DNA from: JAVSMW01 sp032027005
Lineage (GTDB): Bacteria > Bacillota > Thermincolia > Thermincolales > UBA2595
Assembly (NCBI GenBank): GCA_032027005.1
Contig: JAVSMW010000002.1
Location: forward strand, 153,396-217,395
Direction: 5' to 3'
Length of the DNA: 64,000 nt
Part shown: piece after piece, positions 52,297 through 60,593 of the stretch
Layout: every line of letters begins with the position of its first letter
Position numbering within the stretch: position 1 is the first letter of the stretch
Notes under the pieces: generated by a model
What the model was told of the DNA's origin: nothing
The model's database searches: none
The model's input: only the letters and a program-made list of their open reading frames with translations
Program-made: the position numbers and the translations under genes

Positions 52297-53353
52297 TATC
52301 TCTAAAAAATTTGAGGGTTTCGAATTAGCTGTCAGCTTCGAAGTTAATAATGAAACACTTGGGTTTTTGGGGGCTTCCGGATCAGGCAAAAGTTTAACAC
52401 TTCGGGGCATAGCCGGACTTATAACACCTTCCAGGGGGAGAATTATATTAAACGACAGGGTTCTTTTTGATTCGGAAAGGGGAATTAATTTACCTGCCCA
52501 AAAGCGGAGTGTGGGTTTCTTGTTTCAGAACTATGCGCTTTTTCCACACCTGACTGTTGCACAAAACATTGCCTTTGGCTTGCAAAAGCTGCCTAAAAAG
52601 GAACAAGTCCGTAGAGTGGAAGAGAAATTAACAATGACGCAATTAGAAGGGCTGGGCTCAAAATACCCGTATCAACTTTCCGGCGGTCAGCAACAGCGTA
52701 CAGCACTTGCGAGGGCCTTAGCTATCGAGCCGGATGTTTTGCTGCTGGATGAACCATTTTCGGCACTTGACAATCATTTGCGAAGCCAAATGGAGAAAGA
52801 ATTGATTGAAACTCTTTCTAACTACAAAGGGATAACGATTTTCGTAACTCATAATCTGGAAGAGTGCTATAGAGTTTGCGATAAAATAGCGGTCATGGAA
52901 GCCGGTCAAGCTGTTACCTGTGGCTCTAAGGAGGATATTTTTTTAAATCCCCAAAAGGTCAGCATTGCTCGACTTACAGGATGTAAAAATATTTCAAAAT
53001 GCAAGGCTGTTTCCTCGTCAAATGCAGTTATGGCTGCAGATTGGGGTTGCAGTCTTGATGTGGATCAACCAGTATCCCCACAATCGACGCATATCGGGAT
53101 AAGGGCACATCAGATACATTTCGTTAAGGACTTAAGCCTTAAAAACACGTTTCCGTGCTGGGTTGCTGATGTTGCTGAAACACCATATCAAACAACTCTT
53201 TATTTAAGCTTGAATACTCCCCCGGCAAACTCCAACCAATATCACATCCAAGTTAAGCTAAATAAAGACAAATACCTTGACTCCTTGAAACAAAGACCTC
53301 TTCCCTGGCTAGTTCACTTAGCACCAGAATATCTTTTTTTAATGAAGGATTAA
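52280..53353 (+). CDS. modC: Molybdate ABC transporter ATP-binding protein
   Basis: 357 residues. Walker A GASGSGKS (about 32-39), Q-loop FLFQNYALFPHL, signature LSGGQQQRTALARAL, Walker B VLLLDEPFSALD, and switch His in FVTHNLEECYR. The C-terminal ~130 residues form the TOBE-type regulatory domain (TGCKNISKC; HIGIRAHQIHF). It drives the ModB permease. Confidence 0.93.
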   Translation: MELLVDISKKFEGFELAVSFEVNNETLGFLGASGSGKSLTLRGIAGLITPSRGRIILNDRVLFDSERGINLPAQKRSVGFLFQNYALFPHLTVAQNIAFGLQKLPKKEQVRRVEEKLTMTQLEGLGSKYPYQLSGGQQQRTALARALAIEPDVLLLDEPFSALDNHLRSQMEKELIETLSNYKGITIFVTHNLEECYRVCDKIAVMEAGQAVTCGSKEDIFLNPQKVSIARLTGCKNISKCKAVSSSNAVMAADWGCSLDVDQPVSPQSTHIGIRAHQIHFVKDLSLKNTFPCWVADVAETPYQTTLYLSLNTPPANSNQYHIQVKLNKDKYLDSLKQRPLPWLVHLAPEYLFLMKD

Positions 53354-53363
53354 AACGATTCAG

Positions 53364-53392
53364 TTTAAGTCAACCTATAGATGTGCTATAAT
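53364..53392 (+). promoter_or_regulatory. Promoter for the mod-linked regulator
   Basis: TTTAAG (53364-53369), a 17-base spacer and TATAAT (53387-53392), in the short modC-regulator gap. Confidence 0.6.
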
Positions 53393-53432
53393 TGTTTCAG
53401 ACAATCACCCATCGTAGAGCGAGGTGAATTTA

Positions 53433-54371
53433 GTGAGTAACGAGGTTTCCTATACCCCGGAGGAAGTGGCCAAAATCCTGAAAATTTCACGCTTTACGGT
53501 TTATGATCTAATTAAACGTGGTGATTTAGTAGCTTATCGAATAGGCAGGAAGGTTAGAGTTGAACCAACTGACTTGGAAGCCTATAAACAAAGGGGCAAA
53601 GGAATAAATTCGGCAATTGAGCAGCCCGTGACAAGGCATGCGGAGAGTATCGTGCCGGTTGATGATGGATTGATAATTTGTGGACAGGATATTATTCTTG
53701 ATATTTTGACCAGGCATTTGGAAAAGAAGACGCCCCATGTCCGTTTTTTAAGGCAATATATTGGCAGTATTGACGGTCTCTTGTCCCTTTATCGGGGTAC
53801 GGCAAATGTTGTGACAGCCCATCTATGGGATGGTGATACTGACGAATATAATATCCCATATATCAGGAGATTACTGCCTGGGCACAAAACGATGGTTGTC
53901 AATTTAGCATACCGGAACGAGGGTTTTTACGTTGCCAAGGGTAATCCTAAAGGAATTAAGGATTGGAATGATTTGACCCGGGCCGACATCCGTTTTATAA
54001 ATCGTGAAAGAGGTTCCGGAGCCAGGGTTTTGTTAGATGAGAAGCTGCGTAAACAGGATATCGCCCATGAACATATTAATGGATACAAACAGGAAGAAAT
54101 GAGCCATTTAGCTGTAGCCAGTTGTGTTGCCCGTGGTGATGCCGATGTTGGACTCGGAATTGAGAAGGCTTCTGCCCAAGTAAAGGAGACGGAATTTATT
54201 CCTCTCAAGAAGGAACGCTATGATTTGGTGATACGAAAGGATGATTTTGATAAGCCTCAATTCCTTTCACTGATGGCGGTCCTGAAATCAGAGTCATACC
54301 GGAATGAAGTAGAGGGAATGGGAGGATATGATATTTCCCAAATGGGGGAAGTCATGGCTGAAATTAAATGA
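53433..54371 (+). CDS. Excisionase-type HTH regulator with substrate-binding domain
   Basis: 312 residues. An N-terminal excisionase/MerR-like helix-turn-helix (YTPEEVAKILKISRFTVYDL, about 7-26, and RIGRKVRVEPTDLEAY) is joined to a PBP-like domain (about 80-305; RFLRQYIGSIDGLLSLYRG, INRERGSGARVLLDEKL, GDADVGLGIEKASAQV). This architecture occurs in one-component regulators beside molybdate/tungstate transporters. GTG 53433 is preferred, with GAGGTG upstream. Confidence 0.85.
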   Translation: MSNEVSYTPEEVAKILKISRFTVYDLIKRGDLVAYRIGRKVRVEPTDLEAYKQRGKGINSAIEQPVTRHAESIVPVDDGLIICGQDIILDILTRHLEKKTPHVRFLRQYIGSIDGLLSLYRGTANVVTAHLWDGDTDEYNIPYIRRLLPGHKTMVVNLAYRNEGFYVAKGNPKGIKDWNDLTRADIRFINRERGSGARVLLDEKLRKQDIAHEHINGYKQEEMSHLAVASCVARGDADVGLGIEKASAQVKETEFIPLKKERYDLVIRKDDFDKPQFLSLMAVLKSESYRNEVEGMGGYDISQMGEVMAEIK

Positions 54372-54387
54372 GCACTGCGGTAAAAAT

Positions 54388-54421
54388 AGGCTGCGCATCT
54401 TTTCGATGCTGCAGCCTTTCT
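54388..54421 (+). terminator. Terminator after the regulator
   Basis: AGGCTGCGCATC and GATGCTGCAGCCT pair imperfectly around TTTTC, followed by TTTCTTCTT. Confidence 0.65.
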
Positions 54422-54531
54422 TCTTGGGTTTAAAGTGTTATTTATTTGGACCATGAATTATATTTGCTGATATTGGAAAATAATAAACTTGGGGTATACA
54501 AAGTTAAATCTATACGGAAGGTGTTTAGAAA

Positions 54532-55041
54532 ATGCAAATCGGAAATATTCATATCGGCTCGGCTCGAACTGCCAAGCCGCCAGTTTTGAGCGTTGGAGCA
54601 ACGCATTTCCTATGGGATATCCTCGTATCCAGATACGATATTATTATGGCCACACAACATTACTTGAATTATGTACATGATCCTGATTTCAGATTTATTC
54701 TGGAGCAGGGGCTGACAAAAGTATTGGAACAACAGGTTAATGAATTGGAAAAAGAATTGGATAGGTATCGTCTGCCTTTACCGGAACGGCCGCCCAAGTC
54801 AGTCAGGTTTCAACCTGAAACCAATGTAATAAGTGACGAATATGTTTTTAACAGGCTGTTTACAGGTATTCAGGGGTTTATAGACAACCAAATAAATGCC
54901 ATACGGACAGCTGTTTTTAATGACCCTGTAAGAAAAATTTTTATAAAGTATCTCAATAAAGAACTTGATTTGTACAATAAACTTTGCAGATATGGCAAAC
55001 TAAAAGGGTGGATAGTATTGCCGCCAATGGTAAACTTTTGA
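54532..55041 (+). CDS. DUF3231-like helical protein, paralogue A
   Basis: 169 residues, mostly helical with no membrane segment. Key stretches are VGATHFLWDILVSRYDIIMA, YVHDPDFRFILEQGL, LEKELDRYRLPLPERPPKSV and RYGKLKGWIVLPP. The pattern is like one half of the two-unit DUF3231 proteins, which relate to coat protein F/ferritin-like helical bundles. ATG 54532 was chosen. A paralogue follows after 18 bases. A sporulation role is plausible but only inferred. Confidence 0.6.
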   Translation: MQIGNIHIGSARTAKPPVLSVGATHFLWDILVSRYDIIMATQHYLNYVHDPDFRFILEQGLTKVLEQQVNELEKELDRYRLPLPERPPKSVRFQPETNVISDEYVFNRLFTGIQGFIDNQINAIRTAVFNDPVRKIFIKYLNKELDLYNKLCRYGKLKGWIVLPPMVNF

Positions 55042-55059
55042 TAACTGGAGGTGTTAAAA

Positions 55060-55575
55060 TTGGTTCAGATAGGTAATTTCCACATTGGTACCGCCGATAC
55101 TGCTATAAAAAGTACTCTTACCGTTAGCGAAGCATATGTGCTATGGGAGAACCTGATCGGCAGATATCAACTCCAGGAACTCCTCCAGTTGATGGAAAAT
55201 TATGTCCATGATCAAGAATTTGCTTATTTAATTAAACAACATTTTAATGGCGTCTTAGCAAAGCAGATTAATATCCTAGAGAAACAGTTTGATTATTTTC
55301 GCATGCCTTTACCCAAGAGACCATCCAAAAGTGTCGAGTTTGAAGCAAATAGCGGAACAATCAAAGACCATTATCTCTTTAGAAGGCTTTTTACCAATGT
55401 GCAGGAGTTTTTATCTATATGTTCGATCTCTGTCAAGTCTACCATAATTAATGATGAGTTAAGAGAAATGTTTGTAAAGATGTTAATGGAGAAAATAGAG
55501 ATTTTCGATGATTTATGTAAGTATGGAAAGGTTAAGGGTTGGTTTCAGGTTCCGCCTTTTTTTCCACAACAATAA
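55060..55575 (+). CDS. DUF3231-like helical protein, paralogue B
   Basis: 171 residues, clearly related along its whole length to the preceding gene: shared QIGN-HIG start, LW..L..RY, NYVHD..F, LEK..D..R.PLP.RP.KSV, and LC-YGK-KGW near the end. TTG 55060 is preferred, since GGAGGT lies just upstream and it gives the same N-terminus as its neighbour; GTG 55051 overlaps that site. Products may pair as a heterodimer. Confidence 0.6.
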   Translation: MVQIGNFHIGTADTAIKSTLTVSEAYVLWENLIGRYQLQELLQLMENYVHDQEFAYLIKQHFNGVLAKQINILEKQFDYFRMPLPKRPSKSVEFEANSGTIKDHYLFRRLFTNVQEFLSICSISVKSTIINDELREMFVKMLMEKIEIFDDLCKYGKVKGWFQVPPFFPQQ

Positions 55576-55806
55576 TAAGACCCGGAGTAACCAAAAAACC
55601 TTTGAAAGGCCGAGAATAAGCAAATAATAACCTAATAAGCAGTTATCACTAAAAATTTATAATAATCACCATTTGACTTATAATCCGTGAAGTCGTATAA
55701 TATATTTTACTGACAGAGAGTGTGCCCTAAGGACTAAAGGCAATTATTGAATCAACAGTCCGAAAGACTTAAAGGGGAAGAAAAACTGAAAACCCTTGCT
55801 AAAACT

Positions 55807-55882
55807 GCGGATGTAGCTCAATTGGTAGAGTATCGGCTTCCCAAGCCGAGGGTTGCGGGTTCGAGCCCCGTCATCCGCTCCA
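55807..55882 (+). tRNA. tRNA-Gly (CCC)
   Basis: 76 bases with encoded CCA. Acceptor GCGGATG/CATCCGC, D-arm TAGCTCAATTGGTAGAGTA, anticodon loop TTCCCAA in a TCGGC/GCCGA stem, T-arm GCGGGTTCGAGCCCCGT. Anticodon CCC. It lies only 40 bases before scfA. Confidence 0.96.
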
Positions 55883-55922
55883 AAATTTATAAAAGCAACC
55901 AATACATAGGGGGTCTGAACCA

Positions 55923-56063
55923 ATGGGAAAACATATTAAAACTGTGAATAAAATTAATCTTCAGGAAACTGTAAAAGATGGCGGCTGTGGCGAATGCCAG
56001 GCTTCCTGCCAGTCTGCTTGCAAGACTTCCTGCACCGTAGGCAACCAAGTTTGCGCGAAATAA
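55923..56063 (+). CDS. scfA: SCIFF ranthipeptide precursor (six-cysteine peptide)
   Basis: 46 residues. The N-terminal leader MGKHIKTVNKINLQETVKDG is followed by a core with six cysteines at 22, 25, 29, 33, 37 and 44, within CGECQASCQSACKTSC, the SCIFF family signature (six Cys in forty-five). The partner radical SAM enzyme links Cys sulfurs to neighbouring residues. The gene is nearly universal in Clostridia; the mature product's role is unsettled. RBS GGGGG-type upstream. Confidence 0.96.
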   Translation: MGKHIKTVNKINLQETVKDGGCGECQASCQSACKTSCTVGNQVCAK

Positions 56064-56195
56064 CCAAGTAAGCTTAGAATTTTTGATTCCGTATTTTCTA
56101 AATACCTGAAGCTTTTAGACAAAAACCTGATCTCTAATGGGATTGGGTTAATTTTTTGAGTAAAAAACCGATTAGGGGCCATTGGGGGAATGAAC

Positions 56196-57557
56196 ATGAT
56201 CCATAAATTCGAAATCGGCGGTCTAAAGATTGTTTTGGATGTCAACAGCGGAGCGGTACATATTCTGGACGGTCTGGCCTGGGACATGCTTGATGATGTG
56301 CAAGTGCTGTCCAGGGAAGAAGTTGCTGCCAAATATCAGGCTCGCTGCAGCCGGGATGAGGTCTTGGAGGTCCTGGATGAAATTAATGGTTTGACAAAGC
56401 AGGGTGTACTGTTTTCAGAGGATAAATATGTTCCGCTAACAGGTGCCAACACCCCGCCGATTGTTAAATCTATTTGTCTTAATGTCTCTCATGACTGTAA
56501 CCTCGGATGCAGGTACTGTTTTGCCGGCAAAGGCCATTTCGGCGGTCCGCGGGCTTTAATGTCCTACGAGGTAGGGTGCCGGGCCATTGATTTCCTGCTG
56601 GAATCCTCAGCGGGACGCCGGCATTGTGAGCTGGATTTCTTTGGCGGTGAGCCCTTAATGAACATTGAGACCGTAAAAAGGCTTGTCACATATGGAAATT
56701 CCAGGGCCGCCCAAAAAAGCAAAGAGATAAAATTTACTTTAACCACCAATGCGCTGCTGCTTAATGATAAAATCAGTGATTTTTTGAACAGGGAAAATAT
56801 AAGTGTGGTCCTGAGTCTTGATGGCCGACCGGCCGTAAATGATGTGATGCGGCCATTGGCTGGGGGTATCAAAGGCAGCTATGAACATATCAAACCCAAA
56901 ATTACTTCGTTAATCGAAAGTCGTAATAACGAAAACTATTTTGTCAGAGGCACTTATACCAGAGAAAACCTTGACTTCTCAAAAGATGTACTGCATCTGG
57001 CTGATCTTGGATACAAATATATTTCGGTGGAACCGGTGGTGGGGGCGCCTGCTGAGGAATGGTCCCTGCGGGAACAGGACCTGCCCCAGCTATGCCAGGA
57101 GTATGACGATCTGGTCCGGGAATATGTAAGCAGATTAAATTCAGGCAAGCCTTTTGAATTTTTTCACTTTAACCTTGATTTAAATAATGGGCCCTGTCTG
57201 CCGAAAAGATTGTCAGGTTGCGGCGCAGGCCATGAATATATGGCTGTGACCCCGGAAGGAGATTTATTCCCCTGCCATCAGTTTGTAGGCAGAGAAAATT
57301 TCAAGCTGGGTACAGTTTGGGAGGGGGTTATCAACCAGGCTATAGTGGATGAATTCCGCGGTGCTCACGTGTATAACAAAACAAAGTGCCGGAGCTGCTG
57401 GGCCAAATTTCACTGTGGCGGCGGTTGTCATGCCAATGCGGAATTTGCTAACGGGAATATTGCCGAACCGTACTCGGTGGGGTGCGAACTGGAAAAAAAG
57501 AGACTTGAGTGCGCGGTTTATGTCCAGGTCATAAAAGCAGGATATAACGAGATATGA
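56196..57557 (+). CDS. scfB: Thioether cross-link-forming SCIFF peptide maturase
   Basis: 453 residues, a radical SAM/SPASM enzyme. The N-terminal RiPP-recognition domain (about 1-85) precedes the [4Fe-4S] SAM motif CNLGCRYC (about 101-108), then DFFGGEPLMN. The C-terminal SPASM cysteines lie in LSGCGAGHEYMAVTPEGDLF, PCHQFVG, KCRSCWAKFHCGGGCHANA and VGCELEK. ATG 56196 leaves seven bases from GGGGGA; ATG 56190 would leave only one. It modifies the ScfA peptide encoded 132 bases upstream. Confidence 0.95.
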   Translation: MIHKFEIGGLKIVLDVNSGAVHILDGLAWDMLDDVQVLSREEVAAKYQARCSRDEVLEVLDEINGLTKQGVLFSEDKYVPLTGANTPPIVKSICLNVSHDCNLGCRYCFAGKGHFGGPRALMSYEVGCRAIDFLLESSAGRRHCELDFFGGEPLMNIETVKRLVTYGNSRAAQKSKEIKFTLTTNALLLNDKISDFLNRENISVVLSLDGRPAVNDVMRPLAGGIKGSYEHIKPKITSLIESRNNENYFVRGTYTRENLDFSKDVLHLADLGYKYISVEPVVGAPAEEWSLREQDLPQLCQEYDDLVREYVSRLNSGKPFEFFHFNLDLNNGPCLPKRLSGCGAGHEYMAVTPEGDLFPCHQFVGRENFKLGTVWEGVINQAIVDEFRGAHVYNKTKCRSCWAKFHCGGGCHANAEFANGNIAEPYSVGCELEKKRLECAVYVQVIKAGYNEI

Positions 57558-57602
57558 GAATATTCAGAGATATTGCCGGAAATAATTGAAGGTAATTTGC
57601 AT

Positions 57603-57630
57603 AAACCGCCCTAAACCGGGCGGTTTTGTC
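57603..57630 (+). terminator. Terminator after scfB
   Basis: AAACCGCCC and GGGCGGTTT pair around TAAACC-type loop, followed by TT. Its 3' half is included in the 67-bp duplicated segment and recurs at 57872. Confidence 0.75.
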
Positions 57631-57677
57631 AAATGTCGAAAAAATGGGGTTTACGGTAAAGGTTTCCTATGCTATAA
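57611..57677 (+). repeat. 67-bp direct repeat, left copy
   Basis: Identical to 57872-57938 over all 67 bases. The two copies directly abut the outer ends of the IS arms, so they look like a very long target duplication. Confidence 0.85.
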
Positions 57678-57871
57678 CCTGACTTTTACAGTTTGAAAAA
57701 TGTGAGAAGCCCCTAGTTGTTGAAACTGTGGGCTTTTTCTTGTTATAACCGTAGTTAAATTTTGTTATGCTNACATCAAGAAAAAGTGTAAAAAAACGCG
57801 GAACTCCGCGTTTTTAAAGAATTAACTTAATTGTCTCTAGCTAATTTGCTATGCTAACTGTAAAAGTCAGG
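57678..57871. mobile_element. Insertion sequence with collapsed interior (N at 57772)
   Basis: The ends CCTGACTTTTACAGTT (57678-57693) and AACTGTAAAAGTCAGG (57856-57871) are perfect 16-bp inverted repeats. Arms of 94 and 99 bases flank the N. The right arm contains AAAACGCGG/CCGCGTTTT, a hairpin-terminator. No transposase is visible, so the body is probably missing at an assembly gap, although a 194-bp non-autonomous element with one ambiguous base is possible. Confidence 0.75.
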
Positions 57872-57938
57872 CTAAACCGGGCGGTTTTGTCAAATGTCGA
57901 AAAAATGGGGTTTACGGTAAAGGTTTCCTATGCTATAA
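57872..57938 (+). repeat. 67-bp direct repeat, right copy
   Basis: The second copy of 57611-57677. It carries all but the last base of the M23 gene promoter (57911-57939). Confidence 0.85.
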
Positions 57939-57939
57939 T
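57911..57939 (+). promoter_or_regulatory. Promoter for the M23 endopeptidase gene
   Basis: TTTACG (57911-57916), a 17-base spacer and TATAAT (57934-57939). In the left repeat copy the -10 reads TATAAC because the IS begins there, so only the right copy is complete. Confidence 0.7.
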
Positions 57940-58033
57940 TATAATGAAATTAAAGAAGATTTGCCTTTTGACATGTCTTTGGAATGTCTTTTTTTATCAA
58001 AAAATGTAATATTGGTTCTGGAAAGGAGCGATC

Positions 58034-59638
58034 ATGAAGTCGTCCAAGAAGAATATCAACGAGCTTCTGGTGAGGATAAAGGACGGTTTTAGCGCAGTAT
58101 TTATTAAAGCACGCAAAATAAAGCTTACTTTGCCCCGGCCTTCTGCTTCTCTAATTCGACTAACGACAGATAAGACAAAGAAACTAAAAGCCAAGTACCG
58201 TCATGCAAGATTGCGCTTAACCCCACGCAAACCTCTTCTTCGACATATAAAGAATATTAGCTTTCCCAAATTCTCGCTTTCTCAACTTTTTGTATCCGGT
58301 GACCTTAGTAAATATCTGTATCTGAAAACTGCTCTGGCAGCGGTAATGGTGGTTGCTTTAGGTTTTGTCTTGATTAAAGTTAATACCAGTGTTGATGCCT
58401 TTGCAGTTGAAGTTAACGGGAAACAAGTCGCAGTTATAACGGATAAAACCAATGCCGAAAAGCTTTTCAATGACATGAAAGCTGAGAAAGCAAGAATCTG
58501 GAACCGTAATGTTACTGTACAGCAGAATCTTGATTTTAAAAATATCAAGGCTAAAGAATTTCAAGTTGACAGTCTTAATATGCTTGAGGATGAGTTAAAT
58601 AAAAGCCTTACTTTTGTAGCTGTTTCCACCGGGATCAGGGTGAACGGCCAGGTCGCAGTTGTGGTTAAGGATGAAGCTGCGGCTGCCAAGGTGTTGCAAA
58701 TACTTAAAGAATCTTTCATAAACAATAATCTGCAGGTTGATTCAGTGGATTTTCAGGAAGAAATTGAATTAGTGCAAGTTCCGGTTTCCCTGGAGGACGT
58801 ATTAGACACTCCGGAAGCCGTGGCCCTTTTAAAAGAAGGAAAAGAAAAGAAAGTAACACATACGGTTGCAGAAGGGGATTCCCTGTGGTCAATTGCCCGT
58901 CACTATGATACGCATGTAGAAGATTTATTAAAGATAAATCCCGCGATTAAAGGGGAGCATCTGGACTTAGGACAGGAAATCACTCTCGCAGCTACGGAGC
59001 CGATGCTTAATGTAATAGTTTCCGGCAGAGAGACAGTAAAGGAAACTATCCCTTACAAAATTGTAGTTCAAACAGATAAAAGTATTTACCGGGGTAAGCA
59101 ACAGGTTAAGACAAAAGGACAAAATGGCACAAAAGAAGTAGCTTACCAAATCACCTATAAAAACGGTGCCGCAGTCAGCAAAAAAGTTCTGGATGAAAAA
59201 GTCCTTCAGGCAGCCAAAGATCAGGTTGTGGCCAAAGGTTCCAAAGTGGTTGTGGCCTCCCGGAACAGCGGTGGCATAATGAACTGGCCCGTCGGCGGTA
59301 AAATCACCTCTTCCTATGGTAAGCGATGGGGGAGAATGCATACCGGAATTGATATTGACGGGTATACCGGCCAGCCGGTTGGGGCAGCTGCGGCCGGTGT
59401 GGTTACAGACGCCGGAAGAGATGGCGCCTATGGCAATATGGTTACCATTAAGCATAGTAACGGCTTGGTAACACGCTATGCGCACCTGTCCAAAATTGAA
59501 GTTTCAACAGGCCAGCATGTTGATAAGGGTGACCTTATCGGTAAGGTCGGTTCAACAGGGCGCAGCACCGGACCCCATCTTCACTTTGAGGTCTTAAGCG
59601 GTGGCAGTTTCAAAAACCCAATAACAATGCTTAGATAG
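58034..59638 (+). CDS. Cell-wall endopeptidase with LysM, G5 and M23 domains
   Basis: 534 residues. A basic cytoplasmic N-terminus (1-95) leads to one transmembrane helix (about 100-117), then a helical region, a LysM repeat (about 275-320, GDSLWSIARHYDTHVEDLLKI), a G5-type domain (about 325-400) and a C-terminal M23 peptidase with GRMHTGIDIDGYTG (His, Asp ligands) and GPHLHFEVL (HxH). It cuts peptidoglycan cross-bridges outside the cell and could serve growth or sporulation. GGAAAGGAG precedes ATG 58034. Confidence 0.92.
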   Translation: MKSSKKNINELLVRIKDGFSAVFIKARKIKLTLPRPSASLIRLTTDKTKKLKAKYRHARLRLTPRKPLLRHIKNISFPKFSLSQLFVSGDLSKYLYLKTALAAVMVVALGFVLIKVNTSVDAFAVEVNGKQVAVITDKTNAEKLFNDMKAEKARIWNRNVTVQQNLDFKNIKAKEFQVDSLNMLEDELNKSLTFVAVSTGIRVNGQVAVVVKDEAAAAKVLQILKESFINNNLQVDSVDFQEEIELVQVPVSLEDVLDTPEAVALLKEGKEKKVTHTVAEGDSLWSIARHYDTHVEDLLKINPAIKGEHLDLGQEITLAATEPMLNVIVSGRETVKETIPYKIVVQTDKSIYRGKQQVKTKGQNGTKEVAYQITYKNGAAVSKKVLDEKVLQAAKDQVVAKGSKVVVASRNSGGIMNWPVGGKITSSYGKRWGRMHTGIDIDGYTGQPVGAAAAGVVTDAGRDGAYGNMVTIKHSNGLVTRYAHLSKIEVSTGQHVDKGDLIGKVGSTGRSTGPHLHFEVLSGGSFKNPITMLR

Positions 59639-59645
59639 AAATTTC

Positions 59646-59676
59646 ACCCCACAAGAATTCTTGTGGGGTTTTTTAT
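59646..59676 (+). terminator. Terminator after the M23 gene
   Basis: ACCCCACAAGAA and TTCTTGTGGGGT form a perfect 12-pair palindrome followed by a T run. Confidence 0.9.
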
Positions 59677-59852
59677 TTATAGTCGAATAATTGGATATTT
59701 TGCTGATGATTATTTCTTTAAATAAGAACTAACCTGTGCTATAATTATATTCTGGTATTGGGTCACGATGTGTGGTTATGGACAGGCTGCTCATTTTTCA
59801 TTTGGGTTTGCAATGTGAGAATGAAATTACATTTTATAAGGGGATGATTTCA

Positions 59853-60449
59853 TTGGCATTTATGAATGCAAGAAAACGCAATAAAACTGCCACAATAATT
59901 ATGGTAGTATTGATTTCCGCAGGTCTTCTCGCTTCGGTATCAATCGGCTACTTTACAGGTTTTACCTCTACCCCGGTGGTTCCTAATGCGAGTGCCCCTA
60001 TTACCGGTTCCGGGGAGTCAGTAGCTGTTCAAAACTTCCAAAATGGCTCGAGTCTGTTGCAGCAGGGAAAAACCGAAGAGGCTGCCAAATTTTTTGAGGA
60101 AGCACGTAAAGGCTTTGAAGAGGTAGTCAAAAATGAACCCAAGAATATCCAGTCATTGGGTGATTTGGCAACATCGTATTTTTATCTGGGTCAAACCGAT
60201 AAAGCAATTGAGACCGCTAACAAGGCATTAGCTGTAGAACCAAAATTTACAAATGTCAGACTCAATTTGGCAAGATACCTGTTTTACGGTAAAAATAACG
60301 CTTTAGGTGCTCTTAATGAATTAAAACAGATTGAAAAAGGTGATGTCAACTACGCGGCTGCCCAGCAATTTATGACTGAAATTAACAAAAGCAAGTCTCT
60401 GCCGCCAGGGCCCTTAGCTCCTTCCAACGGTTCTGCTACTACAAAATAA
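59853..60449 (+). CDS. Membrane-anchored TPR-repeat protein
   Basis: 198 residues. A basic start (MAFMNARKRNK) and a transmembrane helix (about 12-34, ATIIMVVLISAGLLASVSIGY) lead to two or three TPR units (FQNGSSLLQQGKTEEAAKFF; LGDLATSYFYLGQTDKAIET; VRLNLARYLFYGKNNALGAL). It likely scaffolds an envelope complex. TTG 59853 has AAGGGG nine bases upstream; the longer frame from ATG 59772 lacks a ribosome site. Confidence 0.7.
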   Translation: MAFMNARKRNKTATIIMVVLISAGLLASVSIGYFTGFTSTPVVPNASAPITGSGESVAVQNFQNGSSLLQQGKTEEAAKFFEEARKGFEEVVKNEPKNIQSLGDLATSYFYLGQTDKAIETANKALAVEPKFTNVRLNLARYLFYGKNNALGALNELKQIEKGDVNYAAAQQFMTEINKSKSLPPGPLAPSNGSATTK

Positions 60450-60458
60450 AGAGTTGCC

Positions 60459-60494
60459 GAAAACCCTGTAATTCGTAATTCACAGGGTTTTTCG
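60459..60494 (+). terminator. Terminator after the TPR gene
   Basis: AAACCCTG and CAGGGTTT arms extended by CGAA/TTCG, with an AT loop and a T run. Confidence 0.75.
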
Positions 60495-60593
60495 CTATTT
60501 AAGGGGTCCCCCCCTTGCCCCATTAATTACCGGTAGGTTTCTGGGGCTTCCCTATGTATAATGAAATGGGAGAATATTAAAGGGGGATGTGCA

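Noticed and set aside
55747..55947. A 66-residue plus-strand open frame
   Set aside because: It runs straight through tRNA-Gly (55807-55882) and overlaps the scfA start; composition is that of a tRNA read as protein.
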